This document shows, one piece after another, positions 52,009 through 63,253 of a stretch of DNA of 64,000 nucleotides (its first letter is position 1; every line of letters starts with the position of its first letter). The stretch is from Candidatus Desulfopertinax cowenii. GTDB taxonomy: Bacteria; Bacillota; Desulfotomaculia; Desulfotomaculales; Desulforudaceae. Position numbers and translations under genes: made by a program. Location: contig MPOA01000006.1 in NCBI GenBank assembly GCA_001899445.1, positions 434,001-498,000 of the forward strand, given 5' to 3'. A model generated the notes under the pieces. It worked only from the letters and a program-made list of their open reading frames with translations, did not search any database and was not told where the DNA came from.

Positions 52009-52463
52009 GGTTTCTTCAACTCCTCCACCAGCGCGCGATAGCGATCTCCCCGGGGTTTGAAGGCCAGCAGGCGCCCGTTCTCGCCATCGTATTCCAGGTA
52101 AATGTCCAGGCGCTCGTCCGGAAGGAACCTCTTTACCCGGTCGGCCCACTCGACGAAGACCACACCCGCGCCGTCAAAGTACTCCTCGTACCCCAGAAGA
52201 GCAAAGTCTTCGGTCCCTTCTAGGCGATAGGCGTCGAAATGGTAAAACGGCGGCCGCCCCTGGTACTCCTGGATCAGAATAAAGGTCGGGCTGGTCACCT
52301 TTTCGGTCACCCCGAGCCCCCGGGCTACCCCCTGGGCTAGGGCCGTCTTCCCGGTGCCAAGATCGCCGTAAGCGCAGAGGACATCGCCCGGGCCTACGAG
52401 CCGGCCCAGCCGTTCGCCAAGTTGCCTGGTTTGTTCCGCCGATTTCGTTTTGAACAACAGCAT
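52005..52463 (-). CDS. tsaE: tRNA t6A biosynthesis ATPase TsaE
   Basis: This P-loop ATPase resets the TsaBD complex (152 aa). The Walker A reads [13 protein letters not shown], followed by [12 protein letters not shown] and HFDAYRL, all family hallmarks. It starts 44 bases downstream of thiL and overlaps tsaB by 4 bases. Confidence 0.96.
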   Translation of the reverse strand: MLLFKTKSAEQTRQLGERLGRLVGPGDVLCAYGDLGTGKTALAQGVARGLGVTEKVTSPTFILIQEYQGRPPFYHFDAYRLEGTEDFALLGYEEYFDGAGVVFVEWADRVKRFLPDERLDIYLEYDGENGRLLAFKPRGDRYRALVEELKKP

Positions 52464-52507
52464 CGCTTCATTAACTTAAACTTACTATCGTTGAAGATAT
52501 GCGAATC

Positions 52508-53524
52508 CTACACGCCGTTCACGCGAAAAGCGTCGTAACCCGCGGGCACCAACGGACGCCGGGTGCCGTCCGCGTGCTCGATCCACAGGCCCGCGCCGGG
52601 TTCAAGCGCCTCCCCGATCCAGGTCACGGTCTCACCGGCCGCCACCAGCCGTCCTTCCACCTCGCCCGCCGCGGCCGGGCGCACCGCATAGAGCAACTCA
52701 TAGTCTTCCCCTCCGGAAAGCACCCACTCTAGGGGATCCTTTCCGGTCAATCGTCCCAGCGCTAAAACCTCGGCGCAGATGGGAAGTAGTTCCGCCCGCA
52801 GCCGGCAGCCCACACCGCTGGCCGCGCAAACGTGAGCCAGGCTGGCCGCCAGGCCGTCACTGACGTCCTCGGCAGCGGTGACCGCATCGGAGGCGGCCAG
52901 GATATGGCCGGCCGCCACCCGGGGTTTCGGGCGCCGGTGGGCCGCTTTCAGCCGGCGCTCCACTTCGGGGGGACAACCCAAGCCGGGGTTTTGAAACAGG
53001 AACAGCCCGGCGGCGCTGGCCCCCAGGTCCCCGGTGACGCAAAACAGGTCCCCCGGTGCGGCACCCCCCCGGTACAGTACCCGCCCACGCTCCGCCAGGC
53101 CCAGCAGGGCTACGGTGATTACGATGCCGTATGGATGGCGTACCGTGTCGCCCCCGACCAGGGATACGCCGTGGCCGCCCGCGGCTTCGTCAAGACCGGC
53201 GTACAACTCCTCAATGTCCGCCACTGCAATGCCCGCCGGGACCGCCAGGCTCACCACGGCGTGGGTAGGCCGCCCACCCATGGCCGCGATGTCGCTTAAG
53301 CTTACGGCTAGGGACTTGTAACCTAGGTCACGGAAGGAAATATAGGCGCGGGAGAAGTGCACCTCCTCTACCAGCGTATCGGTGGTGAAAAGCACCGCCT
53401 CCGGCCCCCCGAGGTCCAAAACCGCTGCGTCGTCCCCCGGGCCGCAGATCACCCCGGAACCACCCGGCAGGGCCCTGGTGAGCCGCGCCAGCAGGCCCGC
53501 TTCCCCAAGCTCCGCCAGGCGCAT
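52508..53524 (-). CDS. thiL: Thiamine-monophosphate kinase
   Basis: ThiL phosphorylates thiamine monophosphate to the active cofactor TPP (338 aa). GDDAAVLD, TTDTLVEEVHF, SLSDIAAMGG and the later SGGEDYELLY are family motifs. ATG 53524 has GGAGG 8 bases upstream; an upstream start at 53560 adds residues unlike the family. It heads thiL-tsaE-tsaB-rimI and is separated from thiC by a terminator and a remnant gene. Confidence 0.95.
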   Translation of the reverse strand: MRLAELGEAGLLARLTRALPGGSGVICGPGDDAAVLDLGGPEAVLFTTDTLVEEVHFSRAYISFRDLGYKSLAVSLSDIAAMGGRPTHAVVSLAVPAGIAVADIEELYAGLDEAAGGHGVSLVGGDTVRHPYGIVITVALLGLAERGRVLYRGGAAPGDLFCVTGDLGASAAGLFLFQNPGLGCPPEVERRLKAAHRRPKPRVAAGHILAASDAVTAAEDVSDGLAASLAHVCAASGVGCRLRAELLPICAEVLALGRLTGKDPLEWVLSGGEDYELLYAVRPAAAGEVEGRLVAAGETVTWIGEALEPGAGLWIEHADGTRRPLVPAGYDAFRVNGV

Positions 53525-53721
53525 TTTCGGAACCTCCCTCCACCGCAGTCGGTCGGACACCCGCTTCTACTCCTTGAAAGACATTCTAGAAAAGGAGGCC
53601 AAAATCCTCTGGCGGTCTTCCTGAACCGGCGAAAACCCCCCGGTCTCCAGCATGCCCCGGACAAGGGACCCCCAACCGCAAAAAAGCGCGGCCCTGAAGG
53701 CAGACAGGCTGCCCCGCCCAG

Positions 53722-53760
53722 GCAAAAATAAAAAAACGACCCGCTGGGAAAGCCCAGCGG
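53722..53760 (-). terminator. Intrinsic terminator upstream of thiL
   Basis: On the minus strand the 8-bp perfect stem CCGCTGGG-CTTT-CCCAGCGG is followed by GTCGTTTTTTTATTTTT. It lies inside an open frame (53567-53974), which argues that the frame is not an intact gene. Confidence 0.9.
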
Positions 53761-53849
53761 TATTGATCGCCTCTTGTTTGCAGGCGGCCTGACTGCACCG
53801 CTGCCAGGTGGCCCTTCGGAAGGGCGTCTCTATCGCGTCGACCAATCCC

Positions 53850-53974
53850 TTGTGATCATCATCCAGCTCATCCTCTAGTTTGGCCAAATCTTCCGGGAGT
53901 TCAAGCACCTCGGGCGGTAATAGCTGATCCAGGAATGATATTTGTCGGCTTTCTTCCTGCCGGAGGCGCAACAT
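53850..53974 (-). pseudogene. Possible truncated transposase N-terminus
   Basis: The frame from 53974 encodes QISFLDQLLPPEVLELP and EDLAKLEDELDDD. This resembles the start of some IS transposases, from memory only. After about 45 residues the composition changes and a strong terminator intervenes. The 569-base gap 53525-54093 holds nothing else convincing. Confidence 0.4.
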
Positions 53975-54093
53975 TATTCTTCACCCGCAGGAAGCCTGAG
54001 TTTACACGTCGAACCATGATCAGCATCGGGATTCCCTCCTGGCATTGTGTTTGCTTGGTTGCTTACATGATTCGCCATGGAGACCGGAATCCC

Positions 54094-55401
54094 TCAGCAG
54101 GAGCGGCGGTCTACCCCACCAAGGTACTCGCCCACCAGCTTCATGGCGCAGTACTCGCCGCACATGGTACAGCCCGCCACCTTTTGGCCCGGGTTCCGTT
54201 CTTCATAATAACGGCGCGCCTTTTCAGGATCGATCGCCAGTTCCAGTTGCCGTTCCCAGTCCAGGGACTTGCGGGCGCGCGACATTTCCGCATCCCAGTC
54301 CCGGGCGCCCGGCACGTTTTTCACCAGGTCGGCGGCGTGCCCGGCGACCCGGGTGGCCATGACCCCCTCGCGGACGTCCTCCACGGTAGGCAGCCCCAGG
54401 TGTTCCGCCGGGGTGACGTAACAGAGAAAGTCGGCCCCGGCCATGGCGGCCACTGCCCCGCCGATAGCGGCCGTAATATGGTCATAGCCGGGCGCCACGT
54501 CGGTCACCAGCGGCCCCAGGACGTAAAAGGGCGCGCCCCGGCAGACCCGCTTCTGCAACTGCACGTTCATGATCACCTGGTCCAGGGGCACGTGCCCGGG
54601 TCCCTCGACGAAAACCTGGACTCCCGTTTCCCGGCAGCGGTCCACTAGTTCACCCAAGATCAACAGTTCCTCCACCTGCGTCCGGTCGGTGGCGTCGGCC
54701 GTGCAGCCCGGCCGCATCCCGTCCCCGAGGCTTAAGGTCACGTCGTGCGCCAGGCAGATCTCCAGCAGCCGGTCAAAGTGTTCGTAAAAAGGATTCTCCT
54801 GCCCGTTATGCAACATCCAACCGGTGAGGAAGGAACCGCCCCGGCTGATGATGTCCGTGACGCGGCCCTGTTTCCGGAGCCGGGCCAGACTGGCCAGAGT
54901 CACCCCGGCGTGGATGGTGAAAAAGTCCACCCCGTCCCGGGCCTGGCGCTCAACCACCGCAAACATTTCGTCCACGGTCATCTTGACGATGGTTCCGTGC
55001 CGTTCCCGGGCTTCAACGGCCGCCTGGTAAATGGGCACCGTGCCCACCGGCACCGGGCACCCGGCCAGGACTTCTCGTCGGTACCGGTCCAGATCGCCGC
55101 CCGTGCTCAGGTCCATCACCGCATCGGCGCCGGCGTCCAAGGCCGCCCGGAGCTTCGCCAAATGATCATCCAGCGCGGTCTGGTGCGGGGAGGTGCCGAT
55201 ATTGGCGTTCACCTTGGTCCGCAGGCCCGCCCCGATCCCAACGGCCTTTCGGTTTTCCCGCCGCCGCAAGTTCACCGGGATGACGATGCTGCCCGCCGCC
55301 ACCCCCTGCAGAATCTGTTCCACGGGGCGGCCCTCTTCCCGGGCCACCTGCTCCATTTCAGGCGTTACTGTGCCCTGCCAGGCCGCTAACAGTTGGTTCA
55401 T
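54094..55401 (-). CDS. thiC: Phosphomethylpyrimidine synthase ThiC
   Basis: This radical-SAM enzyme converts aminoimidazole ribotide to the thiamine pyrimidine HMP-P (435 aa). It has VNANIGTS, MDLSTGGDL, SRGGSFL, EGPGHVPLDQV and the C-terminal cluster motif CTMCGEYCAMK. The start overlaps the thiD2-thiE stop (TAATG), so the two are translationally coupled and share the TPP riboswitch upstream. Confidence 0.97.
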   Translation of the reverse strand: MNQLLAAWQGTVTPEMEQVAREEGRPVEQILQGVAAGSIVIPVNLRRRENRKAVGIGAGLRTKVNANIGTSPHQTALDDHLAKLRAALDAGADAVMDLSTGGDLDRYRREVLAGCPVPVGTVPIYQAAVEARERHGTIVKMTVDEMFAVVERQARDGVDFFTIHAGVTLASLARLRKQGRVTDIISRGGSFLTGWMLHNGQENPFYEHFDRLLEICLAHDVTLSLGDGMRPGCTADATDRTQVEELLILGELVDRCRETGVQVFVEGPGHVPLDQVIMNVQLQKRVCRGAPFYVLGPLVTDVAPGYDHITAAIGGAVAAMAGADFLCYVTPAEHLGLPTVEDVREGVMATRVAGHAADLVKNVPGARDWDAEMSRARKSLDWERQLELAIDPEKARRYYEERNPGQKVAGCTMCGEYCAMKLVGEYLGGVDRRSC

Positions 55402-56459
55402 TAATTATCCCCCCAAAATTCGTTGATTGCTTCCCGAAGCACGGCGGCCGCCCGCGTCACGTCAGGCGCGCTGGCCACCGCCCGCACCACCGCCACCCGG
55501 CGGGCCCCCGCCCGGAGCACCTCCCGGATGTTGGACGGGTTAATACCGCCGATGGCCACGAACGGAACTCCAACCCCGCCGGCCGCCTGCGCTACCAGGG
55601 AGAGCCCCATGGCCTCGGCCTCCGGCTTGGTGGTCGTCGGAAACACCGGGCCGACGCCGAGGTAGTCGGCACCCCGTTCCCAGGCTTCTTGGGCCTGGGC
55701 CAGGCTATGGGTTGACACCCCGATCAGTTTCGACGGTCCTAACAGGCGCCGGGCGGCCTCCACCGGCAGGTCGTCCTGGCCCAGGTGCACCCCGTCGGCA
55801 TCCACCGCGGCGGCCACGTCGGCCCGGTCGTTGACCAGAAAAAGCACCCCGGCCTCCCGGGTGACCTCCCGGAGTTCGGCGGCCAGCGCTACCAGTTCGC
55901 GGGCTTCCAGGTTTTTCTCGCGCAGCTGGAAGGCCCCGATCCCCCCACGCACGGCCGCCCGCACCACCTCGACCAGGGAACGTCCCCCGGTGTCCTGGTG
56001 CCCGGCCACCAGGTAGAGCCGCACCGCCTTGAAAGCGGCCGCCCGGCGGTGCGGGGCGACCCGCACCGCATACTCTCGTTCCGCGGCGTAGATCTCGAAG
56101 CGCAGTTCCTTGAACCGCTGGGCCAAGCCGGGGTCCAGTTTGCGACCCAACTCCTCCAATACCCGGACCGCTTCCTGCGCTCGCTTCCACCCCGCCCCCG
56201 CCAAGTCGAACACGTCGCCGCGGGCGCAGGGCTCGGGGGCCAGGGCACCCACGTCTCCCGGAACGTCGCGGGCCACCAAAAGCCCAATCCGGCCACCGGG
56301 GAAATCTTCCTCCAGGGCCGAGAGCTGGTGCCGCAACGCCTTCAGTTTTGCCGTGCAGGCGGCGTCCCCCAGGATAAAACGCTGGACTTCCTCCACCACC
56401 CGGAGGCCCTCCCGGGCGCGGTTGAAGTTGACGTCGGCGATTCGTTGCAATTCCCGCAC
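55401..56459 (-). CDS. thiE: ThiD2-ThiE fusion: HMP-P kinase-like domain plus thiamine-phosphate synthase
   Basis: The protein has 352 aa. Residues about 1-140 match the ThiD2-type domain ([19 protein letters not shown]), proposed as an alternative HMP-P kinase. Residues about 150-350 are ThiE, joining HMP-PP and thiazole phosphate: [39 protein letters not shown] and [14 protein letters not shown] 56459, with GGGGGGA 6 bases upstream, is preferred; a TTG at 56474 is possible. It directly follows the TPP riboswitch and is first of the thiE-thiC unit. No thiD of the usual type is in the window. Confidence 0.92.
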   Translation of the reverse strand: MRELQRIADVNFNRAREGLRVVEEVQRFILGDAACTAKLKALRHQLSALEEDFPGGRIGLLVARDVPGDVGALAPEPCARGDVFDLAGAGWKRAQEAVRVLEELGRKLDPGLAQRFKELRFEIYAAEREYAVRVAPHRRAAAFKAVRLYLVAGHQDTGGRSLVEVVRAAVRGGIGAFQLREKNLEARELVALAAELREVTREAGVLFLVNDRADVAAAVDADGVHLGQDDLPVEAARRLLGPSKLIGVSTHSLAQAQEAWERGADYLGVGPVFPTTTKPEAEAMGLSLVAQAAGGVGVPFVAIGGINPSNIREVLRAGARRVAVVRAVASAPDVTRAAAVLREAINEFWGDN

Positions 56460-56471
56460 GCACTTTCCCCC

Positions 56472-56499
56472 CAAACAGAAAAGACCCCGCGAAGGGGCT
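56472..56499 (-). terminator. Riboswitch expression-platform terminator
   Basis: On the minus strand AGCCCC-TTCG-CGGGGT is followed by CTTTTCTGTTT, between the TPP aptamer and the thiE start. TPP binding should favour this stem. Confidence 0.85.
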
Positions 56500-56521
56500 C
56501 AAACGGGTAGAAGTTCCGCCC

Positions 56522-56613
56522 AAACCCATTCCCTCCGCTGGTATTACCCAGATCAGGTTCCAAGGGTAAAGCGTGACGCTTTTCTCAGCCCGTTTCCGGG
56601 CACCCCTATGGGT
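56522..56613 (-). promoter_or_regulatory. TPP riboswitch (THI box)
   Basis: On the minus strand, closing stem ACCCAT pairs with ATGGGT at the ends. Between them are GGGGTGCCC, GGGCTGAGA, ACCCTTGGAACCTGAT and CTGGGTAATACCAGCG with GGAGGGAA: the complete THI-box core. It lies upstream of thiE-thiC with a terminator in between, so it works by transcription termination. Confidence 0.97.
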
Positions 56614-56704
56614 AATAAAACCTGTTCATCCAAAGATAATTTAAATTTTTCTAACCATCCGGGTCGTTTCGAACTGGTTACGGTCTATGATATCGTATTT
56701 ACAT

Positions 56705-57871
56705 TTAAAAGTCACCAGGTCCGTAAACCTGGCGGCCCCGGATGAAGACCCGCTCCACCCGGGTACGCACGTCGAAAAAGTCCCCGTCTAAAATGATCAC
56801 ATCGGCCTCCTTGCCCGGCTCCAGGGTGCCCAATCGATCCTCGAGCTCCAGCACGGCGGCGGCGTCCGCAGTCACCGCCCGCAAGGCGCGCTCTTCGCTC
56901 AACCCCCCGCGCATCGTCAGCGCCGCCGAAAGACCCAGGAACTGAATTGGAACCACTGGGTGATCGGTCATCACCGCGAATTGCACCCCGGCCGCCGCCA
57001 GCCGGGCCGCCGTTTCCAGCGACCTGTAGCGCAACTCCACCTTCGCCCGGTTGATAAGGAGCGGCCCCAGGACCACGGGAACGTTTTCCCGGGCCAGGAC
57101 GTCGGCCACCCGGTCAGCCTCGGTGGCGTGCTCAATCACCAGCCGGACGTCGAACTCCCGGGCGATCCGCAACGCGGTAAGGATGTCGTCGGCGCGGTGG
57201 GCATGGACCCGCAAGGGAACCTCTCGCCGCAGCACCCGGGCCAGCGCCTCCAGTTTCAGGTCCCGGTCCGGCGGGTCGCCCTCGCCCGCCGCCGCTCGTT
57301 CCAGTTTCCGGAGGTACTCGGCGCCCTGCACCAGGGCGGTACGCAAAAGGCCCGCGCTGGCCATCCTGGTCACCGGCGCCTTGCGCTCCTTGCCGTAGGC
57401 CCGCTTGGGGTTCTCCCCGAGCGCCGCCTTCAGGCCAGCCGGGAAACGGACCACCATCTCATCCACCGTCTTCCCGGCCGTTTTCAACACCACCATTTCC
57501 CCGCCAATGACGTTGGCACTGCCCGGGGTGGTGCAGACAGTGGTGACACCGCCGGAAAGGGCGTCTGCAAATCCCAGATCATCCGGGTAAACGGCGTCGA
57601 TCGCTCTCAGGTGTGGCGTGACCGGGTCCGAATACTCGTTCGCGTCGTTGCCTTCCTCCCGGAAGATTTCCTCTATGATCCCAACGTGGCAGTGGGGGTC
57701 GATCAGTCCGGGCAGCACCAGCTTCCCCGTAGCATCGATCTCCTCGGCCCCGGCGGGAACCCGGACTTCTTCCCCCACTTCCCCGATCAGCCCGTCCGTA
57801 ATGAGCACGGTTCCTTTGGGTAACTCCGTCCCGGCCATGGTCAGCACCCGGCCGTTCCTGATGGCCAGCAT
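56705..57871 (-). CDS. Amidohydrolase family protein
   Basis: This metal-dependent hydrolase of the imidazolonepropionase-like type has 388 aa. Motifs are PGLIDPHCHVG (first metal pair), RVHAHRADD, VIEHATEAD and MTDHPVVP (catalytic Asp). It is likely a cytosolic amidase of unknown substrate; a dihydropyrimidinase is less likely given the order of motifs. It is a single gene between the thi unit and a glutamine amidotransferase. Confidence 0.85.
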   Translation of the reverse strand: MLAIRNGRVLTMAGTELPKGTVLITDGLIGEVGEEVRVPAGAEEIDATGKLVLPGLIDPHCHVGIIEEIFREEGNDANEYSDPVTPHLRAIDAVYPDDLGFADALSGGVTTVCTTPGSANVIGGEMVVLKTAGKTVDEMVVRFPAGLKAALGENPKRAYGKERKAPVTRMASAGLLRTALVQGAEYLRKLERAAAGEGDPPDRDLKLEALARVLRREVPLRVHAHRADDILTALRIAREFDVRLVIEHATEADRVADVLARENVPVVLGPLLINRAKVELRYRSLETAARLAAAGVQFAVMTDHPVVPIQFLGLSAALTMRGGLSEERALRAVTADAAAVLELEDRLGTLEPGKEADVIILDGDFFDVRTRVERVFIRGRQVYGPGDF

Positions 57872-57926
57872 GGCTGATTCCTCCCGTCAGACCTATACGG
57901 TGTTTTCTCCCAATTACCCAATTATT

Positions 57927-58670
57927 CTACCCCGGCGCGGGCATCTCCTGTCGTGTTCCGACCCGCATCCGGTGCCGGCGGGCGGCTTCTACCAACGCGG
58001 CGAACAATTCGAGGAAAACCGGGTAGCGCTCCCACATGCTCTCGGGGTGAAACTGGACGCCGAGCACAAAAGACGTCCCCATACCCTCCAGAGCTTCCAC
58101 GATCCCGTCTTCCGCCAGGGCCGCGACGCGCAGGCCGGACGCCAGGCGCCGCACGGACTGGTGGTGGAAACTGTTCACTCTCAAGACCCGGTCCCCGACA
58201 ATCCGCGCCAGCAGGGTATCGGAACATACGTGCAGTCCATGGGTCGGGTACCAGCGGGGTGCGTCCTGGAAGTGTTTGATCCGGGCCCCCGCCAGGAAGA
58301 TGTCCTGGTAGATGTCTCCCCCGGCGGCCACGTTCAGCACCTGCATCCCCCGGCAGATCCCAAAGACGGGCCGGCCGGCGGCCAGCACCTTCCTGACCAG
58401 GGCAATTTCGAACCGGTCCCGATCGGGACTAATCACACCCGTAGCCGGCAGTGGTTCTTCGCCGAAGTGTACCGGATCGATATCCCCGCCTCCAGCCAGG
58501 AGCAGCCCGTCCACCAGCCCGACCAAACGCGCGACGGCGGTCCCCGGCGGAAGCGGTGGCAGCAATACCGGAACCCCTCCGACCCGTTCGACCGCGCGAA
58601 AGTAGCTGTCGGGCAGCCACGTCCGGCCTTCACCGTGCTCGTGGAGACAGGTGATGCCGATTAAGGCCAC
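57927..58670 (-). CDS. Class I glutamine amidotransferase-like (PuuD type gamma-glutamyl hydrolase)
   Basis: This cysteine hydrolase has 247 aa. The nucleophile is in GICRGMQVLN, and the His-Glu pair is in VQFHPES. LLAGGGDIDPVHFGEEP is typical of the PuuD subfamily, which cleaves gamma-glutamyl-GABA. Its position beside glutamine synthetase fits a role in gamma-glutamyl compounds, but the substrate is not shown by sequence. Confidence 0.88.
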   Translation of the reverse strand: MALIGITCLHEHGEGRTWLPDSYFRAVERVGGVPVLLPPLPPGTAVARLVGLVDGLLLAGGGDIDPVHFGEEPLPATGVISPDRDRFEIALVRKVLAAGRPVFGICRGMQVLNVAAGGDIYQDIFLAGARIKHFQDAPRWYPTHGLHVCSDTLLARIVGDRVLRVNSFHHQSVRRLASGLRVAALAEDGIVEALEGMGTSFVLGVQFHPESMWERYPVFLELFAALVEAARRHRMRVGTRQEMPAPG

Positions 58671-58823
58671 GGCGTTTCATCCTCCTGGGGCTTACCTTTT
58701 CTTCATTTATGCCAGAACCGCCGGGGTCAGAATCACCGAACGCAGCAAACACCGCCGCGGAACGCATACCTTCCCCTGCTTCTTGCCTTGAAAATAGACA
58801 CGAAGGATCGGCATGGGCGGCTG

Positions 58824-58858
58824 ACTTCCAACTTCCGAGTCCTGACTCCTGAATCCTG
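58824..58858. repeat. Five tandem degenerate heptamers
   Basis: ACTTCCA, ACTTCCG, AGTCCTG, ACTCCTG and AATCCTG follow without gaps in the space between glnA and the amidotransferase gene. Such 7-mer arrays are known short tandem repeats in bacterial genomes. Confidence 0.7.
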
Positions 58859-58862
58859 TATT

Positions 58863-60194
58863 CTAGAACTTGGTGAGGTATTCGTCTAGCTCCCAGGCAT
58901 GCACCTGGGCCCGGTACCGCTCCCATTCGATCCCTTTGGCTTCCAGGTAGCGGTGATAAACGTGTTCGCCGAGCGCCTGGCGCATCAGCGCGCTTTCCTT
59001 AAGTTCTAGAAGGGCTTCCCGCAGGTTTTCGGGCAGCAATTCGATATGCAAATCCAGCCGCTCCGCCTCGCTCATGGTGTAGATGTTCCGGTCGCAGGGC
59101 GGGGGTGGCGCAATGCTGTTTTTGATGCCGTCCAACCCGGCCTGGAGGCAGACGGCCAGCGCCAGGTAAGGGTTGCAGGAGGGGTCCGGGCTTCTGAGTT
59201 CGATCCGGGTGGACATGCCCCGTTTCGCGGGAATGCGGATTAGGGGACTACGGTTGCGGCTCGACCAGGCGATGTAAGCCGGGGCCTCGTAACCGGCGAC
59301 CAGGCGCTTGTACGAATTGACGGTCGGGTTCAGAATCGCGGCCATAGCCCGCGCGTGCCGGATCAGACCCCCGATGTAGTGCAAGCACTCGGCACTCAAC
59401 TGGTTTTCGGCGGCCGGATCGAAAAAAGCGTTTTGCCCGTCACGCATCAGGGACTGGTTCAGGTGCATACCGGAGCCGGCCACCCCGAAGAGGGGCTTGG
59501 GCATAAAGGTGGCGTGCAGTCCGTGCCGCTGGGCGACCGTGCGTACCACCGACTTGAAGGTGACGATCTTGTCGGCCACGTCGAGGGCGTCGTCGTACTT
59601 GAAGTCGATTTCGTGCTGCCCAGGCGCGACTTCGTGGTGCGAAGCCTCGATTTCAAAGCCGAGCTGCTCCAGGGTGAGGATCATATCCCGTCGGGCCTGC
59701 TCGCCCAGGTCTACCGGGGCCAGGTCGAAATAGCCGGCTCGGTCGTGAGTGTGCGTGGTCGGCCGGCCGTCCTCGTCCACGTGAAACAAGAAAAACTCAG
59801 CTTCGGGCCCCACGTACATGGTGTAACCCAACTCCGCTGCTTCCCGGATGGCTCGGCGCAGAACGTACCGCGGGTCGCCCTCGAACGGGGTGCCGTCCGG
59901 GTTGTAGATGTCGCAGATCAGGCGGGCAACCGCCCCGTCCTGTCTCTCCCACGGGAAAATCACGAAGGTGTTCGGGTCCGGGTAAAGATACATGTCGGAT
60001 TCCTCAATGCGCACGAATCCTTCGATCGAAGAACCGTCGAACATCAACTCGTTTTTCAGGGCCTTGTCCAGTTGTTCCACAGTGATGGCCACGTTTTTCA
60101 GCACCCCGAAAATGTCGGTGAACTGCAGGCGGATGAACTTTACCTTGTGTTCCCTGGCCAGCCGGCGCACATCGTCGGTCGAGTAGTTATTCAA
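58863..60194 (-). CDS. glnA: Glutamine synthetase type I
   Basis: This enzyme makes glutamine from glutamate, ammonia and ATP (443 aa from TTG 60194, which has GGGGAGAGG 8 bases upstream; a GTG at 60218 is less well placed). Motifs are [40 protein letters not shown] and the ATP-site RIPAKRG. The length and the lack of the roughly 25-residue insert point to the GSI-alpha type, normally controlled by feedback rather than adenylylation. A second glnA copy lies 3 kb away. Confidence 0.95.
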   Translation of the reverse strand: MNNYSTDDVRRLAREHKVKFIRLQFTDIFGVLKNVAITVEQLDKALKNELMFDGSSIEGFVRIEESDMYLYPDPNTFVIFPWERQDGAVARLICDIYNPDGTPFEGDPRYVLRRAIREAAELGYTMYVGPEAEFFLFHVDEDGRPTTHTHDRAGYFDLAPVDLGEQARRDMILTLEQLGFEIEASHHEVAPGQHEIDFKYDDALDVADKIVTFKSVVRTVAQRHGLHATFMPKPLFGVAGSGMHLNQSLMRDGQNAFFDPAAENQLSAECLHYIGGLIRHARAMAAILNPTVNSYKRLVAGYEAPAYIAWSSRNRSPLIRIPAKRGMSTRIELRSPDPSCNPYLALAVCLQAGLDGIKNSIAPPPPCDRNIYTMSEAERLDLHIELLPENLREALLELKESALMRQALGEHVYHRYLEAKGIEWERYRAQVHAWELDEYLTKF

Positions 60195-60606
60195 CTGGTA
60201 ATCCTCTCCCCTCACCAAGGTAAACGGTGATCACGTAGGTAATATATCACACATCACGCAGCAAACAAAGGGTTCGGGGGGAAACAGTCCGTGTTAACAC
60301 TTAGTTAGGTGATCTCCCAGCCGATTTGGTTTTGTACTAGACCTGTATTAAACCATGGATCACCTCGGGGAACGAATTTCCCTGGCGATGTGCTCGACCC
60401 AGTATCTTCCGGCGTGCAGCGCCCCGGACTTGACCACGACGGCATCCTGACTTTTCGGTCCAAACCGGGTCACACCAGGCTTACCGTTCAAGCCCCCCCT
60501 GGAGAACAGGGCTTTTTACTGAAACCCCGAAACAAAGAAGCTTTGCCCGCGTTCGAGCAAAGCAACCGGTCGTTTTCCCCGCCCCGCGGAAGAACCGGGG
60601 GCAAAA
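60195..60606. other. Intergenic region with hairpins between gltB3 and glnA
   Basis: No gene is supported. A hairpin GCTTTGC/GCAAAGC at 60540-60563 is followed on the minus strand by TTCTTTGTTTC and could be a second, weaker terminator of gltB3. The promoter of glnA presumably lies near 60230-60300. No GlnR site was recognised with confidence. Confidence 0.4.
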
Positions 60607-60632
60607 AACAACCGCGGTGCACCGCGGTTGTT
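60603..60632 (-). terminator. Terminator of gltB3
   Basis: A 26-base perfect palindrome, AACAACCGCGGTG/CACCGCGGTTGTT, is followed on the minus strand by TTTTGCC. It is about 29 bases after the gltB3 stop. Confidence 0.85.
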
Positions 60633-60660
60633 GAGTGTATGGGGGCCTGGTGCTCGAAGG

Positions 60661-61401
60661 TCAAGGCGTATAAAGACGCCCGTAGGGGCGGTGCGATACG
60701 GGAAGCAGCTTGCAGAACTCGGCGGCCCGGACCCGGGCGGAATCCAACCCGTAGTGGCAGCAGAATTCCTTCAACAGGGGCTCCAGAAAAGCCCAGTCGG
60801 AATCGTCCAGGTCAAAAAGTTTCACTTCTCTTCCGAGGGTGTATTCTTCCGGCCGACTCCGGAGGTAGATGACACCGCCGTGCATGCCGGTGCCCAGGTA
60901 GTCTCCGGCCAGCGGAGCGCCATCCGGCCGCCCCAATCCCAGGAGCACCAGCCGCCCTCCGGCCATGTACTCGCCGAAGAAGGCCCCGGCCACGCCCCCG
61001 ACCACAAGCACGGGCACCAAGTCCCGGTATTCCTTCATGTGGATCCCGACCCGGTAGCCCACGTCCCCTCGGACGAACAGTTTACCCCCACGCATTCCGT
61101 ACCCCAGAACGTCCCCGGCGCCGCCGTGCACCACTACCGTTCCCGCGTTCATGGTATTGCCCACGCCGTCCTGGGCGTTGCCCCATACCGTGATCTCTGG
61201 GCCGTTCATGAAAGCGGCCAGGTCGTTTCCGGGCACCCCCCTGATGGTGATCCGGACCTCGCTGGCTTCCAAACCGGTGCCGATGTACCGCTGGCCGTTG
61301 ACGTTGTCGAGCACGAAGTTTGTCTCCCCGGCTCGGACGGCATCCCGGATTCGCTGATTCAGTTCCCGGTAAGGCATTCCCTGCGCGTCGATCCGCAACA
61401 T
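60661..61401 (-). CDS. Glutamate synthase GXGXG-domain subunit
   Basis: This is the stand-alone C-terminal beta-helix domain of glutamate synthase (246 aa), as in archaeal-type split GltB. Repeated G-x-G-x-G motifs are visible (GNAQDGVGNTMNAGTVVVHG, GDVGYRVG, GTGMHGG). It lies 38 bases downstream of the FMN subunit gene. In the full enzyme it helps bring the domains together. Confidence 0.9.
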   Translation of the reverse strand: MLRIDAQGMPYRELNQRIRDAVRAGETNFVLDNVNGQRYIGTGLEASEVRITIRGVPGNDLAAFMNGPEITVWGNAQDGVGNTMNAGTVVVHGGAGDVLGYGMRGGKLFVRGDVGYRVGIHMKEYRDLVPVLVVGGVAGAFFGEYMAGGRLVLLGLGRPDGAPLAGDYLGTGMHGGVIYLRSRPEEYTLGREVKLFDLDDSDWAFLEPLLKEFCCHYGLDSARVRAAEFCKLLPVSHRPYGRLYTP

Positions 61402-61439
61402 CTTCGTCCCCTCCTATTACATCCAACCACCGCCGACCG

Positions 61440-62909
<1,470 letters not shown>

Positions 62910-62919
62910 GGCCTGCTGC

Positions 62920-63117
62920 CAGCGCGTAAAGGTCCCGGTACGCGGGATAAATCCCGTAACCGACAAATCCGCCCCCCAAACCGTTGGAACGTTCGTGCAT
63001 GCAGGCGATAGACCTGCTGATGGCTTCACCGTTGAACCGGATCCCCTTCGTGCTAATGATCCCGGAGATCGCGCATCCCGAAGGGATCCTCACCATTCCT
63101 TCACGCACTGTCTTCAC
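62920..63117 (-). pseudogene. Truncated GATase (glutaminase) domain of glutamate synthase
   Basis: The frame from 63117 encodes IPSGCAISGIISTKGIRFNG, HERSNGLGGGF and YGIYPAYRDLYAL: the first 60 or so residues of the class II amidotransferase domain of archaeal-type GltB, including the candidate nucleophile Cys. The similarity then stops, and the next frame continues as the FMN subunit. The rest of the domain (about 300 residues in relatives) is absent. Confidence 0.75.
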
Positions 63118-63253
63118 CTACTTTCCATGATTTCTTTCTGCTTACTTTTGCTTTGCAGTGACAGGTGTGCTTCCCGGTGCAACCCGGCCAAACTCATCCG
63201 GCCCGCCGTAACCGGGGAGGGGCACCCGCCTCGGAAGCAGCCCTGGTCGAAAC

